Assembly: GCA_035551355.1 (NCBI GenBank)
Contig: DASZNF010000141.1
Coordinates: forward strand, 266,881-330,880
Origin: DATATV01 sp035551355
GTDB lineage: Bacteria; Actinomycetota; Actinomycetes; Mycobacteriales; Pseudonocardiaceae
Direction: 5' to 3'
Length of the DNA stretch: 64,000 nucleotides
In this document: piece by piece, positions 47,642-55,990 of the stretch
Numbering within the stretch: position 1 is the stretch's first letter
Layout of the letters: every line of letters starts with the position of its first letter
The notes under the pieces: model-generated
Database searches by the model: none
Told to the model about the DNA's origin: nothing
The model's input: the letters and a program-made list of their open reading frames with translations, nothing else
Program-made: the position numbers and the translations under genes

Positions 47642-49138
47642 ATGTCCCACCCGGACACCCCTGATGTGGATGTGCTGATCGTGGGCGCCGGCCTGTCCGG
47701 CATCGGCGCCGCCGCCCACCTGCGGGACAAATGCCCGGATCGCAGCTTCGCCATCCTGGAGTCGCGCGGCGCGATCGGCGGCACCTGGGACCTGTTCCGC
47801 TACCCGGGCATCCGCTCCGACTCGGACATGTTCACCCTGGGCTACTCGTTCGCGCCGTGGAAGGACTCCACGGCCATCGCCGATGGCACCTCCATCCGCG
47901 AGTACGTGCGCACGACCGCGGCGCAGCGCGGCATCACCGAGCGGATTCGCTTCCACCACAAGGTGATCGGCGCCGAGTGGAGCACCGAGGCGGCCCGCTG
48001 GACGGTGCGGGCACAGCGCACCGACACCGACGAGACGGTCACCATCACCTGCGGCTTCCTGTTCGTGAACTCCGGCTACTACCGCTACGACCAGGGTTTC
48101 TCGCCGACGTTCCCGGGCCAGGACGACTTCGCCGGGACCATCGTGCATCCGCAGCACTGGCCGCAGGACCTGGACTACGCGGGCAAGCGGGTGGTGATCA
48201 TCGGCAGCGGCGCCACCGCGGTCACTCTCGGTCCGGCCATGGCCGAGACCGCCGAGCACGTCACCATGCTGCAACGCTCGCCGAGCTACGTGGTGGCCCT
48301 GCCCGGCAACGACGCGCTGGGCGAGAAATTGCGCAAATGGCTGCCCGACAAGCTGAGCTACTCGATCGTGCGCTGGAAGCACGTGCTCGCCACGACGCTG
48401 TTCTACCAGCTCAGCCGGGCCCGCCCGGAGCTGATGAAGAAGATCCTGGCCAAGGGCGTGCGCAGCCAGGTGCCCGCGGGCTTCGACGCGGCCAAGCACT
48501 TCACCCCGAGCTACGAACCGTGGGACCAGCGCATGTGCATCGTGCCCGACGGGGACCTGTTCCGCGCGGTGCGCAGGGGCGGGCTGGACATCGCCACCGA
48601 CACCATCGAGACGTTCACCGAGCACGGCATCCGGCTGTCCTCGGGCGAAGAACTGGCCGCGGACGTCATCGTCACCGCGACCGGGCTGAATCTGCAACCC
48701 ATCGGCGGCATGACCCTGGCCGTGGACGGGCAGCCCATCGAACTGGGCAAAACCATGGCGTACAAGGGAATGATGCTTTCCGGCGTGCCGAACTTCGCGC
48801 TCACCATCGGCTACACCAACGCGTCCTGGACGCTCAAGGCCGATCTGGTCGCCGGATATGTGTGCCGGTTGCTCAACCACATGTCCCGCAACGGTTACGG
48901 CTACTGCACGCCGACCGCGCCGCCCGGCGAACTGCCTACCCGGCCGCTGATCGACCTGCAGTCCGGCTATGTGCGGCGCAGCATCGACCAACTGCCCAAG
49001 CAGGGACCCGAGGCGCCGTGGCGGCTCTACCAGAACTATCCGCGGGACCTGCTGCTGATGCGGCACGGCAGCCTGGAGGACGGGGCCATGCGCTTTTCCC
49101 GCGTGGCCGCCCCGGCCCGGAAGGAATCGGTGGCCTGA
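47642..49138 (+). CDS. ethA: FAD/NADPH Baeyer-Villiger monooxygenase, EthA-like
   Basis: A 498-residue flavoprotein of EthA length. FAD loop GAGLSGIGAAAHL, the family segment GGTWDLFRYPGIRSDSDMFT, the Baeyer-Villiger fingerprint FAGTIVHPQHWP (about residue 161) and the NADPH loop GSGATAVTL are present. It inserts oxygen into ketones; in M. tuberculosis EthA also activates thioamide prodrugs. It is divergent from the EthR-like gene and its stop overlaps an SDR start (TGATG), suggesting alcohol-to-ketone-to-ester processing. Confidence 0.9.
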   Translation: MSHPDTPDVDVLIVGAGLSGIGAAAHLRDKCPDRSFAILESRGAIGGTWDLFRYPGIRSDSDMFTLGYSFAPWKDSTAIADGTSIREYVRTTAAQRGITERIRFHHKVIGAEWSTEAARWTVRAQRTDTDETVTITCGFLFVNSGYYRYDQGFSPTFPGQDDFAGTIVHPQHWPQDLDYAGKRVVIIGSGATAVTLGPAMAETAEHVTMLQRSPSYVVALPGNDALGEKLRKWLPDKLSYSIVRWKHVLATTLFYQLSRARPELMKKILAKGVRSQVPAGFDAAKHFTPSYEPWDQRMCIVPDGDLFRAVRRGGLDIATDTIETFTEHGIRLSSGEELAADVIVTATGLNLQPIGGMTLAVDGQPIELGKTMAYKGMMLSGVPNFALTIGYTNASWTLKADLVAGYVCRLLNHMSRNGYGYCTPTAPPGELPTRPLIDLQSGYVRRSIDQLPKQGPEAPWRLYQNYPRDLLLMRHGSLEDGAMRFSRVAAPARKESVA

Positions 49139-49977
49139 TGCGCGAGTACGTGTTCCGCGGCGGGACCGCGGTGGTGACCGGCGCGGCGAGCGGAATCGGC
49201 GAGGCCCTGGCCCACGGGCTGGCCTCCCGCGGCAGCAACCTGGTCCTGCTGGACAAGGATGCCGACCGGCTGGCAACCGTGGAGAAGGCGTTGCGCGGCC
49301 AGTACTCCACGGTCGACATCGAGACCCACGTGGTCGACCTGTCCGACGCCGAGGCGACCACCGCGGTGGCCGAAACCGTGCTGGCCGGCCACCCGCGCAT
49401 CACCCTGCTGGTGAACAACGCGGGCGTCGCCCTTGGCGGCCGGTTCGACCAGGTGACGCTGGAGGAGTTCGAGTGGGTGGTGAGCATCAACTTCCACGCC
49501 ACCGTCCGGCTCACCCACATCCTGCTGCCCGCGCTGCAGGCCGCCGCGCCCGGTTCGCACCTGGTCAACGTGTCCAGCCTGTTCGGCCTGATCGGCCCGG
49601 CCGGCCAGTCCGCCTATTCGGCCAGCAAGTTCGCGGTGCGCGGGTTCACCGAGTCGCTGCGGCACGAGCTGATCCCCGGCGGGATCGGCGTCACCGCCGT
49701 GCATCCCGGCGGCATCCGCACCCGGATCGCCGAATCGGCCCGGGTGGGCAGCGGCGTGTCCGAGACGGAACGCGCCGCCTCCGAGGGGCAGTGGCAGAAG
49801 GTGCTGACCATCCCGCCGGCCAACGCGGCCGAGCAGATCATCGCGGGCATCCAGCACCGGAAAACGCGGGTGCTGATCGGCTGGAGCGCGAAGATTCCGG
49901 ACCTGCTGGCCCGGCTGATTCCCGGCTCCTATGGTGGAATTCTCGCCCAGATCACCAAACTGGCCGCCCGGCGCTGA
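49138..49977 (+). CDS. Short-chain dehydrogenase/reductase (partner of the monooxygenase)
   Basis: A 279-residue SDR: TGAASGIGEALA, NNAGVALGG, NVSSLFG, YSASKFAVRGFTESL, and HPGGIRTRIA. The C-terminal part is extended and ends LIPGSYGGILAQITKLAARR. It starts inside the monooxygenase stop, so the two are co-translated. It may oxidise a secondary alcohol to the ketone used by the monooxygenase, a combination also seen in mycobacterial mymA-type operons. Confidence 0.87.
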   Translation: MREYVFRGGTAVVTGAASGIGEALAHGLASRGSNLVLLDKDADRLATVEKALRGQYSTVDIETHVVDLSDAEATTAVAETVLAGHPRITLLVNNAGVALGGRFDQVTLEEFEWVVSINFHATVRLTHILLPALQAAAPGSHLVNVSSLFGLIGPAGQSAYSASKFAVRGFTESLRHELIPGGIGVTAVHPGGIRTRIAESARVGSGVSETERAASEGQWQKVLTIPPANAAEQIIAGIQHRKTRVLIGWSAKIPDLLARLIPGSYGGILAQITKLAARR

Positions 49978-49981
49978 CCGG

Positions 49982-50878
49982 TCAGCCCAACGCGGGCAAC
50001 AGGGTTGCCTCCTCGTGGTCGAGGTGGGCGATCAGCCGCTCGGACAGCTGATCCAGCTCGGTGCGGAACCGGGTCGGCTCGGCGGTGTCGATCCGGTCCA
50101 GCAGCGCTTCCAGTTCGGCGCGGATCTGCGCCAGCACCCGGTGTTCGGCCCGCAACCGTTCGATGGTGTCGTGCAGATCCGGATGCCGCCGGTCCAGCTC
50201 CGGCAGCAACCCGGCGTCCTCACCGGCATGGTGCAGGGCCAGGGATTCGCAGAAGGCCAGGCAGTGCTGGCGCAACCGCAGGTTCAACCGGACCGCAGGC
50301 GCACGCCCCGCCGCGGCGCGGGCGGCGAAGTGCGCCTCGGTTTCGCCTCGCACTCGCGCCAGCTGCTCGCGCAGCCAGCCGTGGATCTCGATCAGCTTGT
50401 CCGCCAACGAACCCGGCGCCGGCTCGGCGCTGAACGCCCGCTCCAGCGCGACCACCGGTAGCGTGCGGGTCACCTGCCGCTGGTAGTCGGCGAAACCCGG
50501 TGCCACGGCGAGGATCCGTGCGAACGCGTCGTCCCGGTCGGCGCCGCGCAACGGGATCGCGACCGCGCCGAAGGTCTCCGCGCCCAGCTCCACCAGGGCC
50601 ATCGGATGCGCGAGAACATTGTGATACCAGGCCGGATGGCGCGGTGCACCACCGGCCGAGGCGACCACCAGCAGGCGGTCGTCCACCCGGGCCAGGCCGA
50701 GCACGGATGTCTGCTCCAGTCCGGTTTTCGCGCCCACCGTGGTGAGCAACACCAGTTCGGCCCCGGCTAACGGACCGCCGACCCGGCCGCCGTTGGCCCG
50801 GAACTCGGCGATGACGGCCCGGTTGAACCCGGACACCCGCGGTGCGGGCCGGACGGGTGGATTGTTGTTTTCTGGCAA
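49982..50878 (-). CDS. DDN-type nitroreductase fused to a hemerythrin-like domain
   Basis: About 298 residues. The first ~145 match the split-barrel fold of deazaflavin-dependent nitroreductases (LLTTVGAKTGLEQTS, VVASAGGAPRHPAWYHNVLAHP). The rest is a hemerythrin HHE four-helix domain with His and Glu ligands in IEIHGWL, LALHHAGEDAGLLPEL, LRAEHRVL and HLDHEEATLLPAL. An F420- or flavin-linked reductase with a diiron sensor or oxygen carrier is implied. Start TTG 50878 after GGAG is my best guess; the frame is open to GTG 51049. Confidence 0.72.
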   Translation of the reverse strand: MPENNNPPVRPAPRVSGFNRAVIAEFRANGGRVGGPLAGAELVLLTTVGAKTGLEQTSVLGLARVDDRLLVVASAGGAPRHPAWYHNVLAHPMALVELGAETFGAVAIPLRGADRDDAFARILAVAPGFADYQRQVTRTLPVVALERAFSAEPAPGSLADKLIEIHGWLREQLARVRGETEAHFAARAAAGRAPAVRLNLRLRQHCLAFCESLALHHAGEDAGLLPELDRRHPDLHDTIERLRAEHRVLAQIRAELEALLDRIDTAEPTRFRTELDQLSERLIAHLDHEEATLLPALG

Positions 50879-51267
50879 GGGAAAGCTCCACAGGGGTATG
50901 GCCTGAGGGCAGGCAACGGAGACCGTCCGCGGGCCGCGGCGCAGCGCGAAACCCGGTGACGGTGAAGGAAAGTGACGGCACGAGCCGAAACGACTGCGTG
51001 CGCGGGGGCGGCCTAGATCAGGCGCGTGGTGCCAGCACTCACGATGCACTCCCCGGAAAGGTCAGGTGCCTCCATGCCACTGCCGTGCTCCCGGCCAGTG
51101 TCACGCGACACGGGAGCAGAATAGCCGTCAACCGATCCGCGTTGTCAAGCGGATCGGTTGACCTGACGGGAAAACTCACACTCCGCGCAGCAGGTCCAGC
51201 AACTGTCCGCGCGGTCCGGCCGGGGCGACCGCCCATGGCTTTCCGGCCTTGCGACCCTGGTAGCGAC
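50879..51267. other. Gene-free stretch with a promoter-palindrome
   Basis: No convincing gene in either strand. On the minus strand TTGACA (51148-51143) and TATTCT (51123-51118), spaced 19 bases, form a plausible promoter for the nitroreductase-hemerythrin gene with a leader of about 230 bases. The -35 box lies in the loop of a perfect palindrome described separately. Confidence 0.45.
51127..51162. promoter_or_regulatory. 14-bp inverted repeat around a -35 box
   Basis: GTCAACCGATCCGC (51127-51140) and GCGGATCGGTTGAC (51149-51162) are exact reverse complements separated by eight bases that contain TTGACA on the minus strand. A repressor bound here would occlude RNA polymerase. No regulator gene is adjacent. 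Confidence 0.55.
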
Positions 51268-51316
51268 CGCCTCGCGGCCGAGGTGCCGAGGGGGGTGGAC
51301 ACCCGGCCGCGAGGCG
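51268..51316 (-). terminator. Hairpin after the CHRD-protein gene
   Basis: CGCCTCGCGGCCG (51268-51280) pairs with CGGCCGCGAGGCG (51304-51316), a perfect 13-bp stem with a 23-base loop, seven bases after the stop codon on the minus strand. No T-run. Confidence 0.55.
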
Positions 51317-51322
51317 ATCGGT

Positions 51323-52468
51323 TCACCAGTGATTGCCCGGATCGGTGGGGATCGACCCGGTCGTGGTCACCGGTGCGCCCGGGGTGGTGGTTTCGGTCGG
51401 TTTGGTGGTCGGGGTCATGGTCGGCTTGGTCGGGGGCGCGGGTTTGGTGGTGGTGGGCGCGGTCGTCGTGGCGGTCGGTTTGGTGGTCGGCGTCGTCGGG
51501 ACCGGCTTCGTGGTCGGGGTGGGCGACATGGTGGCGAACAGTTGGCCGCGGGCCGCGCCGGTGGGGAACTGGGCGGTGAGCAGGTTGGTGTGGAAGGCAG
51601 CCGGACCAGCCTTGAGCGCGGTCAGCGCCGACGCGGGCACCGAGGGCACCGTGCCGGCGACCGCGGTCACCGAGGCGGGCAGCCCGTGTGGGGCGCTGAA
51701 CAGCGTGGCGGCCAGGTCACCGTTGGCGCCGGCCATCCCGGAGTTGATGTTCTCCGCGGTCGGCGAGCTCACACCGGACCAGGTGGTGGCGTAGGACAGG
51801 GAACCGGAGCCGATCCCGATGTGGGTGACGGAGTGGGCGGCCTGGTCACCGGCGTTGGTCATCCCGGACATCGGCACCTCCTGATCCCCGCTGCCCACCG
51901 CCTCGAACTGCCCGATCCGTAAGACTTTCGTGAGATCGACCGGCGCGATCCGGCGGAACTGCCCGCGCACCGCGCCGGACGGGTAGGCGCCGGTGCCGAG
52001 GTTGCCGTAGAACTGGCTCGGCGCGGTGATCAGGCGGGCCAGCAGCGGGGCGTCGGGCACGGTGATGGTGCCCAGCACCGAGGTGACGGTGTCCGGCAGC
52101 GCGTTGCCCAGCAGGTCGAACGCGACCGGCCCGGCGGCGGTGTCCGCGCCCTGCTGGACGTGCACCGCGGTGGGGGAGCTGAGGTTCTGCCAGGTGATGG
52201 CGTAGCTGACCTGGGTGCCCTTGATGCGCAGGATCTCGGTGGCCGTGCCGTGCGGATCACCGGCCGCGGCGGACTTGACGGCTTCCGCGTGGCCGGACAG
52301 GTCGGCCTCCAGGAATATCTCGTCGGACGGGCCGGTGGCGCTGGTCAGGCTCGCCTCGGGATGTGTGGTGGGCCGAGAGGAGGAGGTGGCGACCACCGCG
52401 ACGGCGGCGCCGCCGGACAGGGCGGCGGCGAGCACTCCCACCACGAGCGGGGTCTTGGGTAGGCGCAT
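51323..52468 (-). CDS. Exported two-CHRD-domain protein with Pro-Thr tail
   Basis: A 381-residue protein. An N-terminal hydrophobic segment (PLVVGVLAAALSGGAAVAVV) serves as signal or anchor. Two CHRD domains follow, each ending in the typical sequence: FYGNLGTGAYPSGAVRGQF and FHTNLLTAQFPTGAARGQL. The last ~65 residues are a Pro/Thr/Lys-rich tail, probably glycosylated or wall-spanning. CHRD domains are found in chordin and in bacterial exported proteins of unknown role. Confidence 0.83.
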   Translation of the reverse strand: MRLPKTPLVVGVLAAALSGGAAVAVVATSSSRPTTHPEASLTSATGPSDEIFLEADLSGHAEAVKSAAAGDPHGTATEILRIKGTQVSYAITWQNLSSPTAVHVQQGADTAAGPVAFDLLGNALPDTVTSVLGTITVPDAPLLARLITAPSQFYGNLGTGAYPSGAVRGQFRRIAPVDLTKVLRIGQFEAVGSGDQEVPMSGMTNAGDQAAHSVTHIGIGSGSLSYATTWSGVSSPTAENINSGMAGANGDLAATLFSAPHGLPASVTAVAGTVPSVPASALTALKAGPAAFHTNLLTAQFPTGAARGQLFATMSPTPTTKPVPTTPTTKPTATTTAPTTTKPAPPTKPTMTPTTKPTETTTPGAPVTTTGSIPTDPGNHW

Positions 52469-52761
52469 CTGGAGACCTTCCGAATCGATCGCGTCCGGTC
52501 AGTGATCAATTTGTGGTGGAGGGCGGGCTCGGGCGCGTGAACTCGCCCTCCACCGCGGATGACGCCTCGGATCGGTCGAGGTTTATTGCCTTGTGATATT
52601 CACTCACGATTAGTCCACTCGGCCTAGTGTGCTTCTGAACTGCACAACCAAGCCGACGAATGTCCTTGCATCCGAAAAGCGGTGCTGGCATATTTCGGCA
52701 TCTGTGATAGATCTGTGATGCGTATGAATGATGTCCGATCGCCAGCCAGGCGGGAGAAACC
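52469..52761. other. Divergent intergenic region
   Basis: Holds the promoters of the CHRD and kinase-like genes. The only structured element I see is an 11-bp inverted repeat GGTGGAGGGCG/CGCCCTCCACC (52515-52525, 52544-52554, 18-base loop). The right half (from about 52570) is AT-richer than the surroundings, with no clear consensus promoter. Confidence 0.4.
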
Positions 52762-55041
52762 GTGAGCGACGATGGCGATCTCATCGAGGGCCGATACCGC
52801 ATGATCGAGCGGATCGGCGGCCTGGATGGGAGCGTGTGGCGGGGCCGCGACGAGCTGCTCGGCCGTGCGGTGGCGATCAAGGTCCTGGCCCCGCAGCCTG
52901 ACTCGGCCGGACTGGCGGACGTTCCCGCGGCGGCCGTTGGCGCTGCCGGACCGGCCGGGGACTCGGCGGTGTCGGTGGTGGACGTTGCCGGGCCGGCCGC
53001 GGTGCAGGCGCGGCGGGCAGTGCGGGCGGCGGCCAAGGTACACCACCCGAACGTGGTGACCGTGCACGACGTGGTCGACTGGAAAGGCACGCCCGCGCTG
53101 GTGATGGAGTACGTCCCCGGCCGGAGCCTGGCCGCGGCGCTGGCCGACACCGGCCCACTGGGGCCGGCGGACGTGGCCGGAATCGGCGCGCAGCTGGCGG
53201 CGGCGCTGGCCGAAGCCCACCGGGCCGGCATCCTGCATCGCGATGTGCGCCCGGACAACGTGCTGTTGGCAGGCAGTGGAACAGCGAAGCTGGCCGGGTT
53301 CGGCCTGGCCCATCCCGCGGTGCTCGACGCGGATGTCGCGCCCCAGCCGCGGTCCGCGCCCGACGCGATCGAACCGGTGGCCGACGCGCTCGAAACGGTG
53401 CCCGGCTCGGCCGAAACGGTGCCTGACGCGGCCGACGCGGCCGACGCGGCGGAAACGGTGCCCTGCGCGCCCGAAACGGTGCCCGGCTCAGCGGAAACGG
53501 TGCCCGGCGCGGCGGAAACGGCGGCCGGTGGAGGGGATGCGCCCAGCGATGCGGCCGCCTCAGCGCCTGAGCTCGGGGCCGAATCCGCGCCTGCCGTATC
53601 CGCTGCCGGGCCGGCGCCGATGGATGCCGAGATCCCGGTGGGGACCGAAGGCCAGGTCGCGGATTCCGTCGTGCCGCAATCCACGCGGCCCGATTCGGTC
53701 GACGCCGAGACGGTTGACCCCGAGACGGTCGACGCCGAATCGGTTGACGCCGCCGTGCCGGAGCTCGCATCGAGTGGATCGGTCGGTGCCGATGCGCCCG
53801 ATGGCGATTCACCCGCCGCCACCGAGCCCGAGCCGGATGGGGCCGCGATCGGTTCCGCGGGGCCGGAATCCGCCCGGCCCGTGCTCGTTGGCACCGAAGC
53901 CGTCGCCGGTGTAGCGGGCAAGTCCGTGATCGCAGCGGCCGATCCCACCGAGCCCGAATCAGCGGCCGCCGAGCCGGAACCGGGCTCGCTCGCGGTCGCC
54001 GAGTTCCTGTCCGTCGCGCCCAATCCCGCCGCCGATGCCCCGGAACCGGCCAACGGCAACGCCATTCTCGGCGAATCGGCCAACGTCGTGATCAAGGCCG
54101 GCCCCGTCCTGCCCACCCCGGCCGCCCTCGCACAGGCCTGCCTCGCGCCGGAACTGGCCGACGCCGCGCTGCCCACCCCGGCCATCGACGCCTACGCCCT
54201 CGGCGCCACCCTCTACGCCGCGGTCAACGGCACCTCGCCCGGCCATTTCGGGCCCGCGGACGATCTGCCGTTCACCGGGCAACTGGCCGGGGCGGCACCG
54301 GATCGCGCCGGCCCGTTGCGCGGGGTGATAACCCGGCTGTTGAGTGCGGACCCGGCCGGTCGGCCCAGCCTGGCCGAAGCCCGGGACGAGCTGTCTGCCT
54401 TGTCGCACAGCCAATCCGTGCCCGGTCGATCCGCGCCCGGTGAATCAGACTGGACCCAACCGCTGTTCACCGGCTACGGCGTACCGGCCGGCCCGCTGTT
54501 CGGCACCGGCCCGCGGATACCACGACAACGGCGGCGGTTCGGCCGGCTGCGGGCCACGCCGCTGCGCGTGGGGCTGGCCGGGTTCGCCGTTGCCGTGGTC
54601 GTCGGGGCCGTGATGGTTGCCGGGGCGGTGGGATTGCCGGGGGAGGCGCATGTGGTGGCGCCGCGGGCCTCGCATTCGGCGGGGGCGCCGAACCGGGCCG
54701 CCATGGGGCCCTCGGCCGGCGCGGTGCGGGTGTTCATCGTCGGCTACTACGCCCTGTTGCCGCAGCACCTGGACTCGGCGTTTGCCCTGCTCACCCCGGA
54801 TTATCAGCAGCGAACCGGCGGACCGGTCGCCTACCAACGGTTTTATCAGACCATCGCCGCGATCCGGGTGCGCGAGGTGTCCACCGTCAGCGGATCCTCG
54901 GCCACCGCGGTCATTGTGTTCACCCGCACCGACGGCTCGGTCAGCACCGAGCGTTACCAGTTCAGCCTGGTCACCCGGAACGGCAAGCTGCTCATCGACG
55001 ACGCCCACCTGGTCACCGTGCTCACCGCGGCCGCACGCTGA
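52762..55041 (+). CDS. Membrane Ser/Thr pseudokinase with long activation-segment insert
   Basis: A 759-residue PknB-type protein. The N-lobe has GGLDGSVWRG and VAIK (Lys40), but the RREA-type helix that supplies the C-helix Glu reads ARRAV. The catalytic loop is HRDVRPDN (Asp161; Lys replaced by Arg163) and DFG is GFG (Gly179), losing the Mg-binding Asp. Between GFG and the APE motif (about 461) lies a ~270-residue Ala/Glu/Pro/Val-rich low-complexity insert. A transmembrane helix follows at about 605-625, then an exported NTF2-like domain. Kinase activity is doubtful. Confidence 0.75.
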   Translation: MSDDGDLIEGRYRMIERIGGLDGSVWRGRDELLGRAVAIKVLAPQPDSAGLADVPAAAVGAAGPAGDSAVSVVDVAGPAAVQARRAVRAAAKVHHPNVVTVHDVVDWKGTPALVMEYVPGRSLAAALADTGPLGPADVAGIGAQLAAALAEAHRAGILHRDVRPDNVLLAGSGTAKLAGFGLAHPAVLDADVAPQPRSAPDAIEPVADALETVPGSAETVPDAADAADAAETVPCAPETVPGSAETVPGAAETAAGGGDAPSDAAASAPELGAESAPAVSAAGPAPMDAEIPVGTEGQVADSVVPQSTRPDSVDAETVDPETVDAESVDAAVPELASSGSVGADAPDGDSPAATEPEPDGAAIGSAGPESARPVLVGTEAVAGVAGKSVIAAADPTEPESAAAEPEPGSLAVAEFLSVAPNPAADAPEPANGNAILGESANVVIKAGPVLPTPAALAQACLAPELADAALPTPAIDAYALGATLYAAVNGTSPGHFGPADDLPFTGQLAGAAPDRAGPLRGVITRLLSADPAGRPSLAEARDELSALSHSQSVPGRSAPGESDWTQPLFTGYGVPAGPLFGTGPRIPRQRRRFGRLRATPLRVGLAGFAVAVVVGAVMVAGAVGLPGEAHVVAPRASHSAGAPNRAAMGPSAGAVRVFIVGYYALLPQHLDSAFALLTPDYQQRTGGPVAYQRFYQTIAAIRVREVSTVSGSSATAVIVFTRTDGSVSTERYQFSLVTRNGKLLIDDAHLVTVLTAAAR
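53392..53522 (+). repeat. GAAACGGTGCC repeats inside the pseudokinase insert
   Basis: GAAACGGTG starts at 53392, 53413, 53452, 53473 and 53494, with a degenerate copy at 53515. Spacing is 21 bases (39 once), giving a seven-residue unit ETVPGSA. The array has expanded in frame and encodes part of the low-complexity activation-segment insert. Confidence 0.8.
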
Positions 55042-55086
55042 AATTCTTCAGCTGGGCGACAGTTTTGCCGACTACCGTCCCGACCC

Positions 55087-55989
55087 ATGCGGCGGTGTCG
55101 CCTGGTGCTGGCGGTCCTGATGATCCTCGGGGTAACGGCCGGGTGTGCCGCGCGGCGGGTCGCCGGGCTCGCGATCGGGTCGTCCACCCGGACGATCACG
55201 GTGGACGGGCGAGTGCGCACCTATCACCTGTACCGGCCGGCCGCGCCGGCCTCGCCCGCGCCGCTGGTGGTGATGCTGCACGGCGGGTTCGGTAGTGGCA
55301 CCCAGGCCGAGCAGTCCTACGGGTGGGATCCGGCGGCCGACTCCGGTCACTTTCTCGTCGCCTATCCGGACGGGATCAACCGGGCCTGGGCGGTCGGCGG
55401 CGGGTGCTGTGGCACGCCGGGCGCGACCGGGGTGGACGATATCGCGTTCATCGCCGCGATGGTGCGGGACATCCAGGGGCTGACGCCGGTCGACCCGGCG
55501 CGGATCTACGCCACCGGCATCTCCAACGGCGGGATGCTGGCCTACCGACTTGCCTGTGACACCAACGTTTTCGCCGCCATCGGGCCGGATTCGGCCACCC
55601 AGCTGGGGTCTTGTCCATCGCCCGCGCCGATCTCGATCCTGCATATTCACGGCACGGCCGATCAGAACATTCCGTACAACGGCGGCGAGGGGCAGGGAGT
55701 CGCGCACATCGACGGGCCCGCGGTGCCCGCGTTGGTGGCGAGTTGGCGTTCGGTGGACGGGTGCGGGCCGCCGGGGGTCAGTACGGCCGGGGTGGTCACC
55801 ACCTCGACCGCGACCTGTCCGGATGGGCGGTCGGTCGAGTTGGTCACCATCGCGGGTGCGGGGCACCAGTGGCCGGGGAGCGCTTCGAAACCGTTGATAC
55901 AGAAGGTGTTGGGACTCGATGCGCCGTCGACCGCGTTGAACGCCACCGCGACCCTGTGGCGGTTCTTCGCCGCTCACCCGAAGCCGTGA
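55087..55989 (+). CDS. Secreted esterase, LpqC/PHB-depolymerase-like lipoprotein
   Basis: A 300-residue protein with a lipoprotein signal (LILGVTAGC, Cys about residue 20). The body is an alpha/beta hydrolase of the polyhydroxybutyrate depolymerase/feruloyl esterase group: LVVMLHGGFGSG oxyanion region, nucleophile in TGISNGGMLAYRLAC, Asp in HGTADQNIPY and His in GAGHQWPG. It probably acts on an extracellular ester, and may be linked to plant-polymer or polyester degradation. It resembles M. tuberculosis LpqC. Confidence 0.87.
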   Translation: MRRCRLVLAVLMILGVTAGCAARRVAGLAIGSSTRTITVDGRVRTYHLYRPAAPASPAPLVVMLHGGFGSGTQAEQSYGWDPAADSGHFLVAYPDGINRAWAVGGGCCGTPGATGVDDIAFIAAMVRDIQGLTPVDPARIYATGISNGGMLAYRLACDTNVFAAIGPDSATQLGSCPSPAPISILHIHGTADQNIPYNGGEGQGVAHIDGPAVPALVASWRSVDGCGPPGVSTAGVVTTSTATCPDGRSVELVTIAGAGHQWPGSASKPLIQKVLGLDAPSTALNATATLWRFFAAHPKP

Positions 55990-55990
55990 G

